DNA of 35,948 nucleotides. Origin: Myxococcales bacterium (lineage in GTDB: Bacteria > Myxococcota > Kuafuiibacteriia > Kuafuiibacteriales > Kuafuiibacteriaceae). Of this stretch, positions 16,828 through 24,908 are shown piece by piece. The stretch spans positions 1-35,948 of the forward strand of contig JAHQVK010000210.1 in the NCBI GenBank assembly GCA_019634385.1, given 5' to 3'. A model generated the notes under the pieces. The model was not told the DNA's origin and searched no databases. It was given only the letters and a program-made list of their open reading frames with translations. Position 1 is the first letter of the stretch. The number at the start of each line of letters is the position of its first letter. A program made the position numbers and the translations under genes.

Positions 16828-17781
16828 TCACTCTGCAGCATCAAGGGCTCGCATATCCTGATCGGATACTTCTACTTCATCAGCTATCCATGGCTCGTCC
16901 TCGTTCAGGCGCCATGTCGACGAAACCGGTAACTTCTCCCAATGAAGCGTGGACCGATAGGTTTCCCCATGTTTTCGAACGGTGTAGGTATACTTTAGGT
17001 CCATCACTTTGGCCGATATGGGTACCTGCGGAAACCACAGCGTACCGATAGCCACATAACCGGGGAATTGCCCGATGCGCGTACTCGGATCCTGAATAAA
17101 AACGACAGGTATAGCGCTACCTTGGGCTTGGCCAAGTGGTTTCCACAGCGGGGCTTTCGGGTCTTTTCCAGCCCGACGACGGCGCCGCTGCACTTGAACA
17201 TTCGGTGCAACCTCTTTCCAATATTCCAACACCAAGTCCTGAAACGTGATGGGTGTCTTAGGTGTCACCCCCCAAAGGAAAAACTGAGCTGCAACCAACG
17301 GATGACCATCGGGGCCACGAATGCGTCTCATCCCATAGATACTCATGCGCGTCCCTCCCTTTCCCGGTGAAACCAAGTCGGAAGTCCAATTATTCGACAA
17401 TAGGGCTTCATAGGCTTTACGGGTCAGGGCATACGCTTCGATCCGGTTTCGATGCTCCGCCTCAGTAATGTCGCCGCCTTTGAGTTGAGCATCAGCGGTC
17501 TTCTTGTGCGCCCCTATGTCGAGCCATGAGGGGTGGTTCACGTAAATTTTGTTAAGCGCTGCTTGATAGACGGCAACCGCCCGACCAATACCCTTTCGAA
17601 ATTCCCTCTCTGAAGTGTTGGCCACTATTTGCTGAACCTGGGTGGCAAACTGGTCTTTGATGTCCTTGAGCTGCGCCTCGATCTCCGTACGAGCTTTTTG
17701 GTTCGCTTGCTGGGTGTACAGATAGCTCACTCCCACCAAAGCCGGAACAATAAGGAGGACTTTGCTTACCAGCCCCTGCAT
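16828..17781 (-). CDS. Membrane-anchored protein of unknown function
   Basis: A short N-terminal hydrophobic segment (residues 4-22) acts as a signal anchor, followed by a helical stretch ('KARTEIEAQLKDIKDQFATQVQQIV') and a soluble domain. The domain contains 'MRRIRGPDGHPLVAAQFFLWG', a short basic stretch VQRRRRRAGKD, and a beta-rich C-terminus ('PGYVAIGTLWFPQVPISAKVM'). I do not recognise the fold. The ATG at 17781 is preceded by AGG 8 bases upstream and starts nine bases after the HAD gene's stop, so it probably belongs to the same transcript as the nucleoside genes upstream. Confidence 0.7.
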   Translation of the reverse strand: MQGLVSKVLLIVPALVGVSYLYTQQANQKARTEIEAQLKDIKDQFATQVQQIVANTSEREFRKGIGRAVAVYQAALNKIYVNHPSWLDIGAHKKTADAQLKGGDITEAEHRNRIEAYALTRKAYEALLSNNWTSDLVSPGKGGTRMSIYGMRRIRGPDGHPLVAAQFFLWGVTPKTPITFQDLVLEYWKEVAPNVQVQRRRRRAGKDPKAPLWKPLGQAQGSAIPVVFIQDPSTRIGQFPGYVAIGTLWFPQVPISAKVMDLKYTYTVRKHGETYRSTLHWEKLPVSSTWRLNEDEPWIADEVEVSDQDMRALDAAE

Positions 17782-17790
17782 CGAGGTGAC

Positions 17791-18489
17791 CTAACCTAAT
17801 TGCTGAGCGGGGGCAATCAGCGGCGTGAATAGGTCTAAGCTCCACCTTGAAAAGACGCGTTCTGCCGCACTTTGCATCCACGGATAGCGAGCAAATCGCC
17901 AGGCCCGCATCCCCGCATTCAATGCCCCGTGAACGTCGAGCTCTTCTCGATCACCCACATGCACCACCTCGGCCGGCGACATTTGGAGCTGTTCACACAC
18001 CGCTTCAAATGGACCGGAATGGGGCTTACAGCCGCCAAGGCTATAAGCCCCCACATGCGCAGACCACGGAAGATCAGCTAGCCCCAGCAAACGTACCTTG
18101 GGTAAAGGATCAAATTCCGACAACGTCGCCAACCGAAGTCCCCGAGCCGCCGCGACCTCTAAAGCAGCTCGAACACCGGGGTTAGGTTGCATGTCTTGGG
18201 TTAGCGCCCTAGGGAGCAGCGCTCGTACCCGAGATAGATGTTCCAGTGCCTCGTCTATAGAGATACCCAGTGACGGAGCCACCAGCTCTGCCTCCCGATA
18301 ATGAAGTGCCTCTTCGTGGCCCAATGGGGGCTCTCGCCGAATTTTTGCCCTCGCTGCCATGAGAGCAAAAATTAGATGACGCTCATGGCGCAGTCGCCAT
18401 GCCACTCGAATGATCTGAACCCGGTAGAGTGTGCCGTCAACATCAAGCGATAGTCCTTGAGCCGGCGGCAGATTCAGGGTCCGCTTCAT
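17791..18489 (-). CDS. HAD-superfamily hydrolase
   Basis: This is a phosphatase-type HAD protein. Motif I is LSLDVDGTLY with the Asp nucleophile and second Asp, motif II is probably 'LATLSEFDP', motif III Lys is in 'GGCKPHSGPFEAV', and motif IV is 'VVHVGDREELDVHGALNAGM'. A helical cap lies between motifs I and II. The frame is open to 18621, but the ATG at 18489 overlaps the punA stop as ATGA and places motif I at the expected position. Being coupled to deoC-deoA-punA suggests a substrate in nucleoside salvage, such as a pentose- or nucleotide-phosphate; this is inference. Confidence 0.85.
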   Translation of the reverse strand: MKRTLNLPPAQGLSLDVDGTLYRVQIIRVAWRLRHERHLIFALMAARAKIRREPPLGHEEALHYREAELVAPSLGISIDEALEHLSRVRALLPRALTQDMQPNPGVRAALEVAAARGLRLATLSEFDPLPKVRLLGLADLPWSAHVGAYSLGGCKPHSGPFEAVCEQLQMSPAEVVHVGDREELDVHGALNAGMRAWRFARYPWMQSAAERVFSRWSLDLFTPLIAPAQQLG

Positions 18490-19331
18490 GGACTCTCCAA
18501 ACGTCCAAACACCCCATCCATGAGGGTCGTGATTTGTTTGTGGGCCGCCTGTGCCTCCACCTTCACATCTTCGTGACGAAGCGGCCCCTGTTTTATGCCT
18601 GCAGCCGGATTGGTAACACAAGAAATCCCCAGCACCTGAGCCCCCATATGTACCGCGGCAATCACTTCCAACACCGTAGACATTCCCACTGCATCTGCCC
18701 CTATGCTCTTCAGCATTTTGATCTCAGCCGGAGTCTCATACGCAGGCCCTAATACCCCCGCATATACCCCCTCCAAGAGCTGTAACCCCGCATCCTCAGC
18801 CACTTCGTGAGCTATTTTCCGAAGCTCGGGGGAGTACGCAGCAGACATATCCGGAAAACGAGGCCCAAAACTCTGTTCGTTGGGGCCCAAGAGAGGGCTG
18901 GTACCAGTCAGGTTAAGATGGTCCCGGATTAACATAAGATTCCCCGGCGCCAAATCCGACCGAATACCACCTGAAGCATTAGTAATAATGACCGTATCCA
19001 CCCCCAGATACATCAGACTTCTAATCGGAAGAACCACCGTGTTGGCAGAATGGCCTTCATATAGATGCGCTCGTCCTTGGAGACATACAACCGGTACGTT
19101 GTGCCAATGACCATACGTAAGTAGCCCGGCATGCCCCTCGACAGTGGCCTGTGGGAACCCAGCAATAGATGAGTATCCTATGGAGCCCTCTGTAGTCAGT
19201 GCACTAACGACTGTCCCTAAACCAGAGCCCAACACGATCGCAACCTTGGGTCTAAAGCTGACCCGCCATTGACGGGCAAGCTCGTGAGCCGTCAATGCAA
19301 CCTGTTGCCCAGCCATCGTTTGTAACTTCAT
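18486..19331 (-). CDS. punA: Purine nucleoside phosphorylase (inosine/guanosine type)
   Basis: This cytosolic salvage enzyme splits purine (deoxy)ribonucleosides to base and (deoxy)ribose-1-phosphate. Family motifs are visible: 'VAIVLGSGLGTVVSAL', 'GRAHLYEGHSANTVVLPIR', 'ITNASGGIRSDLAPGNLMLI', 'GPAYETPAEIKML', 'GADAVGMSTVLEVIAA' and 'CVTNPAAGI'. Length 281 is normal. Its ATG overlaps the upstream deoA stop by four bases and its stop overlaps the HAD start, giving tight translational coupling. Confidence 0.95.
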   Translation of the reverse strand: MKLQTMAGQQVALTAHELARQWRVSFRPKVAIVLGSGLGTVVSALTTEGSIGYSSIAGFPQATVEGHAGLLTYGHWHNVPVVCLQGRAHLYEGHSANTVVLPIRSLMYLGVDTVIITNASGGIRSDLAPGNLMLIRDHLNLTGTSPLLGPNEQSFGPRFPDMSAAYSPELRKIAHEVAEDAGLQLLEGVYAGVLGPAYETPAEIKMLKSIGADAVGMSTVLEVIAAVHMGAQVLGISCVTNPAAGIKQGPLRHEDVKVEAQAAHKQITTLMDGVFGRLESP

Positions 19332-20647
19332 TGTTTACCCTCTTCTATACGATCCAGTACGAGAGGGCGTTGTGCAATGAATCCTTCATTAGTGATAATT
19401 AAGGCTTGTTGGAGTAGCTTTCGCGCCTCAACCGTCCCATAGCCATCTCGATGGGAAAGGCGCGCAACCACTTCACCCCGTTTCACGCAGTCACCGATAT
19501 CAACCATCATTTCAATGCCTACGCCAAGATCAATACTATCGGAGGCCCGACCACGACCCGCACCCAAGCGCATGGCCGCCCAACCTACTTTTTCCGCGTC
19601 AATCGCGGTGATCGTTCCTTCCTGCTCCGCACCAATTTCTTCTTGATGAGGTGCAGAAGGAAGCCCTGACCGCTGTTCCACTGCTCGCGGGTCACCCCCT
19701 TGAGCCGCAACCACTTCTTGGAACTTTTCAAACCCCTTACCACTGTCGATCGCTTCCATGAGCAGAGTACGACCCTCCGCCTCACTCCCCACACGCTGCC
19801 CCAAAATGAGCATCTCCGCCCCAAGAATCAGAGTAAGCTCCCGTACATCGTCTGGGCCACCACCTTGCAGCACCTCGATCGCTTCCCAAGTTTCGTTGGC
19901 ATTCCCCACCATTCGTCCCAGTACCCGGTCCATATCAGTGAGAATCACCCGAGTCGGCTTGTTCGCTCCCCAACCGATGGCGGAGAGTACCTCAGCTAAT
20001 GCTTGAGCCTCGGAAAGTGTTTTCATAAACGCTCCGGAGCCAACTTTGACATCCAGCACCAGAGCATCAATCCCTTCCGCGAGCTTCTTGGACATAATAC
20101 TCGCCGCGATCAGTGGAACACTCTCTACGGTTGCCGTAACGTCACGAAGGGCGTACAAACGTCGGTCTGCTGGCGCTAACTCTGGAGTCTGACCGATCAG
20201 CGCCAAGCCATGTGTCTCCACTAACCGCTGGTAGGTAGTGATATCCTGCTCCGTCCGAAAGCCAGGTATGGCGGACAACTTGTCTAGCGTTCCCCCAGTG
20301 TGCCCCAGCGCCCGCCCAGACATCATCGGTACCGGCACTCCACACGCAGCCACCAATGGGGCAAGACAGATCGATATTTTGTCACCCACGCCCCCTGTGG
20401 AATGTTTATCTACCTTGACACCTTCAATACCACAAAGATCAACCGTGTCTCCAGAACTGAGCATGGCCTTAACCAACGATGAGGTCTCTTCGTCACTCAT
20501 TCCTTGGAAGAAAACGGCCATGCAGAATGCAGCCATCTGTTCGTCACCCACATCGCCCTCAACATAGCCGCGAATAAGATGCTCGATCTCCTCTGGGCAT
20601 AGCCCAGCGCCATCTCGTTTTCGCCTGATCAATTCCGAGGCCCACAT
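19328..20647 (-). CDS. deoA: Pyrimidine-nucleoside (thymidine) phosphorylase
   Basis: This enzyme phosphorolyses thymidine/uridine-type nucleosides. The signature 'KVDKHSTGGVGDKISICLAP' and 'MMSGRALGHTGGTLDKL' phosphate/nucleoside-binding region is intact, as are 'SIMSKKLAEGIDALVLDVK' and 'HRDGYGTVEARKLLQQA'. At 439 residues it matches both thymidine phosphorylase and the broader pyrimidine-nucleoside phosphorylase (pdp); I cannot separate them. The ATG at 20647 follows the deoC stop by about 23 bp, and its stop overlaps punA. Confidence 0.94.
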   Translation of the reverse strand: MWASELIRRKRDGAGLCPEEIEHLIRGYVEGDVGDEQMAAFCMAVFFQGMSDEETSSLVKAMLSSGDTVDLCGIEGVKVDKHSTGGVGDKISICLAPLVAACGVPVPMMSGRALGHTGGTLDKLSAIPGFRTEQDITTYQRLVETHGLALIGQTPELAPADRRLYALRDVTATVESVPLIAASIMSKKLAEGIDALVLDVKVGSGAFMKTLSEAQALAEVLSAIGWGANKPTRVILTDMDRVLGRMVGNANETWEAIEVLQGGGPDDVRELTLILGAEMLILGQRVGSEAEGRTLLMEAIDSGKGFEKFQEVVAAQGGDPRAVEQRSGLPSAPHQEEIGAEQEGTITAIDAEKVGWAAMRLGAGRGRASDSIDLGVGIEMMVDIGDCVKRGEVVARLSHRDGYGTVEARKLLQQALIITNEGFIAQRPLVLDRIEEGKQ

Positions 20648-20670
20648 AACAACAAGGGTCCTCTGTTACA

Positions 20671-21327
20671 TCAAGACTGGCAAACCAAACGAACGGACGC
20701 TGACGTTCCTAATCGACTTGCGCCCGCTTCAATCATCGTCTGTGCGTCCTCGAATGTCCGGATGCCACCGGAAGCTTTCACTCCACAGGCCGTCCCAACC
20801 ACCGAGCGCATAAGACGAACGTCCTCCGCCTTCGCCCCCCCCGCGGCATGAAAGCCGGTAGATGTTTTCACAAAAGCCGCACCGGCGCCAACCGCTAGCG
20901 CGCAAGCAATGACTTTCTCCTCGTCAACCAAAGTTGCAGCTTCAATAATGACTTTGACCGGGGTCTGCGGGACCGCACTCACCACCGCATGAATGTCCTT
21001 ATGAACATAGTGAAGCTCGCGAGCCTTCAATGCACCGAGATGGATGACCATATCGATCTCGTGCGCCCCCGCCCGAACCGCTTCTCGAGCCTCATAAGCT
21101 TTGGTCGTGGAAGCTTCCGTCCCAAGCGGAAAGCCCACAACGGACACAATAAGGGGGGATGAACCAGCTAACGCCCGGCGGGCGTCCGGCACATAACCCG
21201 GAGCTACACATACCCCTCGAAATTGGTGCTTGGTCGCTTCGTTGCAGCAGCGCTCAACATCAGAGCGGGTAGCTTCCGGTTTGAGCACCGTATGCTCAAT
21301 GTACTGGGCAAGATCCCCATGCTTCAT
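20671..21327 (-). CDS. deoC: Deoxyribose-phosphate aldolase
   Basis: This class I aldolase cleaves 2-deoxyribose-5-phosphate to acetaldehyde and glyceraldehyde-3-phosphate. The Schiff-base Lys is in 'GAAFVKTSTGFHAAGGA', with 'VKVIIEAATL' and 'GVKASGGIRTFEDAQTMIEAGASRLGTS' also conserved. The length of 218 residues is normal. It heads the deoC-deoA-punA-HAD operon. No phosphopentomutase (deoB) gene is in the operon, so the link from deoxyribose-1-phosphate to this enzyme must be made by a gene elsewhere. An inverted repeat sits four bases before its ATG. Confidence 0.95.
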   Translation of the reverse strand: MKHGDLAQYIEHTVLKPEATRSDVERCCNEATKHQFRGVCVAPGYVPDARRALAGSSPLIVSVVGFPLGTEASTTKAYEAREAVRAGAHEIDMVIHLGALKARELHYVHKDIHAVVSAVPQTPVKVIIEAATLVDEEKVIACALAVGAGAAFVKTSTGFHAAGGAKAEDVRLMRSVVGTACGVKASGGIRTFEDAQTMIEAGASRLGTSASVRLVCQS

Positions 21328-21330
21328 AAC

Positions 21331-21349
21331 ATCTGCTTATACCGCAGAT
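21331..21349 (-). promoter_or_regulatory. Inverted repeat over the deoC ribosome-binding region
   Basis: ATCTGC-N7-GCAGAT forms a perfect 6-bp inverted repeat whose near edge is only four bases before the deoC ATG. The loop on the minus strand contains GGTATAA. It could be an operator or an RNA hairpin that masks the start site; no known regulator site is recognised. Confidence 0.35.
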
Positions 21350-21446
21350 ATCGCTGGGACCGAGTTCAAGCTTCATGCGACTACCCTCGGCTTTTGCCTC
21401 ACTACGTAGACACGCCCTAAACTAGCAAAGCATCCATTTTGGGCGG

Positions 21447-21544
21447 TACAACAAAGGCCAAATTAATTCTGGAAGAATCAAGAAGCGGTCGCGTAGCGGC
21501 GCATTGCCCCGCAGAGAAGCAGGCTCTTGGGTGCTACCCAAGGG
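21447..21544 (-). repeat. Triple-hairpin dispersed repeat, copy 3 (diverged)
   Basis: Read on the minus strand, this 98-bp sequence aligns with copies 1 and 2 along its length: CTTGGGT-AGC-ACCCAAG, then the CCTGCTTCT linker, then GCGGGGC-AAT-GCGCCGC, then a TTGATTCT/AGAATTAA hairpin and the tail CTTTGTTGTA. Its first two hairpins remain paired despite sequence changes; the outer part of the third is degraded. It lies just after the stop of the AgmX-like gene, on the same strand. Confidence 0.75.
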
Positions 21545-21560
21545 ATTTCTGCTGTAGGCT

Positions 21561-23207
21561 CTACGAGCCGCGCTGAAAGATGAACGGTAACTCAATCTCT
21601 TGAGGTTCACCTCTAAACTGCGGGAATCGCCAGTTTCGAATACTACGCTGAATACATTTCCCAACCACACTCCCTTTAAAGGAAGGAGATACAATTTGCG
21701 TGTGAGAGACTTTGCCTTTGGGCTGTACCTCTATCAGTAGCTTAAGCTTCCCCTGCAACTTCTCCCGAGCCTTTAGACTTTGCTCATAGCAAATGCGAAC
21801 CGAGGCTTTTTTCGAAGCCACAACTTTCTGAATCGTAGCCGCATCCAAGACCTCCACATCTGGAGGAGGAACAGTAAGGTCAACGCTAGGGCCTTCGAAC
21901 CGGGTCAACTTATCCGGGGCTCGCAATTTTGTATCCAACCCATCGATCGATACCGCATGTAGTCCACCCCTTTGTGAACCTCGGACGGAGGTTGGAGATG
22001 GACGAGTATCCACGTAACCCTGCTGCCCAATGTTATCCAACATATCTTTTGAACTACGCTTCCGCCTGGTCTCCGCCCCTCGACGACGAATCGGTTCAAT
22101 GCGCACACCGTCCACAAGCAGCGCATAGTTGCCATCATCATTGCGCTCAGATGTATTTTGAATAACCGCAGTCGTTTCCCGAGGAGCCGCAAATGGATTA
22201 CCGATACCGGGAACAGAAACCTGAAGAACCCCCACTATCCATAACCCCAGAATAACCACCATCGCGGATAGTGCCGCCGTACCCAAGAACATCCAGAACC
22301 GAATTTTCTCCGCAGCGTCTGGCACCCCTGCCGCCGCCACAAAAAATTTTGTAGATTCAGCCCCAACCACCTCTTCGGCACTCGCTCGGGGTACGTTCGC
22401 GAAAATATCATCACTATCCGCAAGGGACTCATCAGCGAGGGAGGCCCCCAGTGCCCTAGCTGACTCAAGCGCCTTTTCCCCCCCAGCCCCAGTGTCTTCT
22501 GCCCCAACTGATGGAATGTTTGTCAAAGCCTCTGGCTCATCTCCGTCTGTATCCGCCAAAAGCACCTCACCACCTTCCGGTGCAATCGCTGACTCGCTCT
22601 GACTCAGGTCCGCAGTCCCTCGGGCAGAGGCGAAATCAAGGACCATACCCATCGAGCTTTGCCGTGGTTCCGCCTCTAACGGAACCGGCGGTGGATCCAT
22701 CAAGGCTCCGTGTCCAGTCAAATGCGGTGCCAAATCAGGCACGGAACGGACACGAGCCCAATCGAGCATCCCATCATGCCAGACATAGTGGCGCCCTTGT
22801 ATTTCTCGCCGCTGTACCTTGGCCACCAATTCAGCAAAAACAAATGGGCCGTGTTGCTGTCCGTCTATCGCCACGAACCACTCGTAGCCTGCCAGTCCTA
22901 GATCGCTCGGCACGGGTGCAATACTCGTCGGCATATCGTCAGATTCACCACTTTGGACTCCCTCCATACCCAACTCATAAGAGGCGGCAATCGCTGCAGA
23001 GCCGCCACTTCGCGTTGGGGAGATGTCATCGGGAGCATCAGCAGCCACTGGAGCAATCATCGCTTGGCTGCTCGGTTCCCGCCCCAAGAACTCCCGAACC
23101 AAAATCTTAGCACCGCACTTCTTACAGCGGATCGTCAGAATTTTGCCCCGAACCTTTTCGTCGGAGATCTGATACTTCGTATGACAACTACCACAGAGAA
23201 ATTTCAT
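21561..23207 (-). CDS. AgmX/GltJ-like protein: zinc ribbon, GYF domain, one TM, AgmX/TonB-type C-terminus
   Basis: Domains in order are clear. An MJ0042-type zinc ribbon has CGSC and 'RCKKCGA' at residues 5-35. A GYF_2 domain is marked by 'EWFVAIDGQQHGPFVFAEL' and 'GRHYVWHDGMLDWARV'. A long acidic linker follows, then one transmembrane helix (FWMFLGTAALSAMVVILGL), and a periplasmic AgmX/PglI-type C-terminal domain ('CYEQSLKAREKLQGKLKLLI', 'CIQRSIRNWRFPQF'). This is the plan of Myxococcus AgmX/GltJ of the gliding and focal-adhesion machinery, where the cytosolic part senses or recruits motor-related proteins and the periplasmic part contacts the envelope. The ATG at 23207 begins the zinc ribbon (MKFLCGSCHTKY). 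It pairs with a second GYF-TM protein nearby. Confidence 0.85.
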   Translation of the reverse strand: MKFLCGSCHTKYQISDEKVRGKILTIRCKKCGAKILVREFLGREPSSQAMIAPVAADAPDDISPTRSGGSAAIAASYELGMEGVQSGESDDMPTSIAPVPSDLGLAGYEWFVAIDGQQHGPFVFAELVAKVQRREIQGRHYVWHDGMLDWARVRSVPDLAPHLTGHGALMDPPPVPLEAEPRQSSMGMVLDFASARGTADLSQSESAIAPEGGEVLLADTDGDEPEALTNIPSVGAEDTGAGGEKALESARALGASLADESLADSDDIFANVPRASAEEVVGAESTKFFVAAAGVPDAAEKIRFWMFLGTAALSAMVVILGLWIVGVLQVSVPGIGNPFAAPRETTAVIQNTSERNDDGNYALLVDGVRIEPIRRRGAETRRKRSSKDMLDNIGQQGYVDTRPSPTSVRGSQRGGLHAVSIDGLDTKLRAPDKLTRFEGPSVDLTVPPPDVEVLDAATIQKVVASKKASVRICYEQSLKAREKLQGKLKLLIEVQPKGKVSHTQIVSPSFKGSVVGKCIQRSIRNWRFPQFRGEPQEIELPFIFQRGS

Positions 23208-23297
23208 GATCGCTCTCTGATGCGCACACTCTCCGGCCACCTCTCGCTGAACACAGCACCAATTGGATGGCTAGCACGGATAGCGTTTGGGCACTTC

Positions 23298-24806
23298 CTA
23301 CAGAAGATCCACCAGGTGCGCTTTGATAGTCTGGCGCACAGCATCGGTTGGACTATTCTCTAAAGCTCGCATCCACATTTCCACCGCCTTCGCTTTGAAA
23401 CCCTGCCGTTCGTACAATACGGCAAGATTTTTGAGGGCACTAAATTGATCTGGTGCCAGCTCGATCACCCGTTCATAGGACGATATAGCCTCATAAAAAC
23501 GGTCAGAGGCATGCATGGCTGAAGCCAAAACGAAATGAGCTCGTGGCTCAAAGGGATCCATATCCACCGCTCGTTCTGCGGCAGCAACGGCCGCAGCGGT
23601 GTCACCAGCTTGCAATTGATCCAGAGCATGTTTTGTAAATCGAACAGAATCCCGCTGTGCTCGCTCCGCTTCGGGAGCCTTGGGATGGTTACCAGCTTTG
23701 GAGAGGGCTTGATCAACTCGATGGAGTACCTCCTTTAGACTGAAAGGCTTCTCAATGTAGTCATCAGCACCATAAATACGACGCACATCCTGACTGAAAT
23801 TCCATCCGGTATAGATCGCGGAAATCATGATAACCGGTATGGACCGATAGTGTTCGGAGCGTTTGATGTGTTGACAGAGTTCGAAACCATGGATTTCGGG
23901 TAACATAGCATCTAACAGGACCAGATCCGGCGGATAAGTCCTAAGAAGATCCATGGCCTGTCGACCTCGGGTGGCCGTCATCACCTCGAATCCGCGCCTA
24001 CCAAGTGATAAGCTAAGGATTTCGAGAATTTCTGGTTCATCATCCACCGCAAGAATACGAGGTTGATCGTCTTTGTTCCTCGGCGCAGGCTGAGGCGCTG
24101 CTGGGAACTCATCCAATGCCGAAACCGACACCTCCGGTTCTATCGGACGCTGAGGTGAGGGGCTAGGCTCCGATTGGATAACCATGATCGTTGATGTTTC
24201 GGCGGTCCCTTCCGGTCCTTTCCAAAACGCTTCCCCCCGAGAACGAGACTCATAAGCGGCAGATATGGCCCTTTCTAAGGATAGACGGGGAACAACAAAC
24301 GCTAAGGTACTCCGTCCACTCGCAAAGGTAATCTCATCAATCACCGACTTTTCGTCCGGATTGGCAATACCGAGCTTGAGGGCATTAGCCCCGGAGAACG
24401 CGAGCGGTAGCAACCTATGACGGGCAGCAACTTCTTTGGGAACCACATCAAGTACCGCGGTGGATATGGTACTTGCGGATATATGTACGGCCGGCAAACC
24501 AAATTGCTCCGCAAGTGCCAAAGCCACCTCTCGTTCCGGCAACAAACCCATACGTATCAAAGTAGACCCCAGCGGCAGAAGCGAGCTGCCTTGGGCTTTG
24601 AGCGCATCATCAAGATGTGCCCGAGAGAGCACGCCCCGTGTCACTAGTATGTCGCCTATCCTCTTTCGAGGAGGAGAGGGACGCATCGCCTGGCTTCTCT
24701 CATTCACACTAGCACCTCTCGTAGAGAGTGCCTCGTTGAGCAAAGAATCGCTACGTGCCCCAGGGGCTGGCGACGGTAGACTTTCGGCGAGCGGTTGGTC
24801 CGACAC
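23298..24806 (-). CDS. Response-regulator protein: GspE/MshE-N domain, receiver, TPR repeats
   Basis: Three modules can be seen. Residues about 45-190 form a type II secretion GspE-N/MshE-N domain ('RIGDILVTRGVLSRAHLDDA', 'ALAEQFGLPAVHIS'). Such domains can bind c-di-GMP in MshE, but I cannot show that here. Residues about 250-370 form a receiver domain with acidic pair 'AVDDEPEI', phospho-Asp in 'DLVLLDAMLP' and Lys in 'YIEKPFS'. The C-terminal 120 residues form TPR repeats ('AAAAERAVDMDPFEPRAHFV', 'SYERVIELAPDQFSALKNLA'). No output DNA-binding domain is present, so it probably acts through protein contacts. The start is GTG 24806 or ATG 24686. It lies between two GYF-TM proteins, suggesting a common envelope process. 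Confidence 0.85.
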   Translation of the reverse strand: MSDQPLAESLPSPAPGARSDSLLNEALSTRGASVNERSQAMRPSPPRKRIGDILVTRGVLSRAHLDDALKAQGSSLLPLGSTLIRMGLLPEREVALALAEQFGLPAVHISASTISTAVLDVVPKEVAARHRLLPLAFSGANALKLGIANPDEKSVIDEITFASGRSTLAFVVPRLSLERAISAAYESRSRGEAFWKGPEGTAETSTIMVIQSEPSPSPQRPIEPEVSVSALDEFPAAPQPAPRNKDDQPRILAVDDEPEILEILSLSLGRRGFEVMTATRGRQAMDLLRTYPPDLVLLDAMLPEIHGFELCQHIKRSEHYRSIPVIMISAIYTGWNFSQDVRRIYGADDYIEKPFSLKEVLHRVDQALSKAGNHPKAPEAERAQRDSVRFTKHALDQLQAGDTAAAVAAAERAVDMDPFEPRAHFVLASAMHASDRFYEAISSYERVIELAPDQFSALKNLAVLYERQGFKAKAVEMWMRALENSPTDAVRQTIKAHLVDLL

Positions 24807-24908
24807 AATTCGTGCATTCGGCCTGGTTTCGCCCTTGCTAAGCTAGCTTCAGCTGCGATTCCTTGATCATTCCAAAACGACACAATCACGCGTTGCAATC
24901 GATACCAT

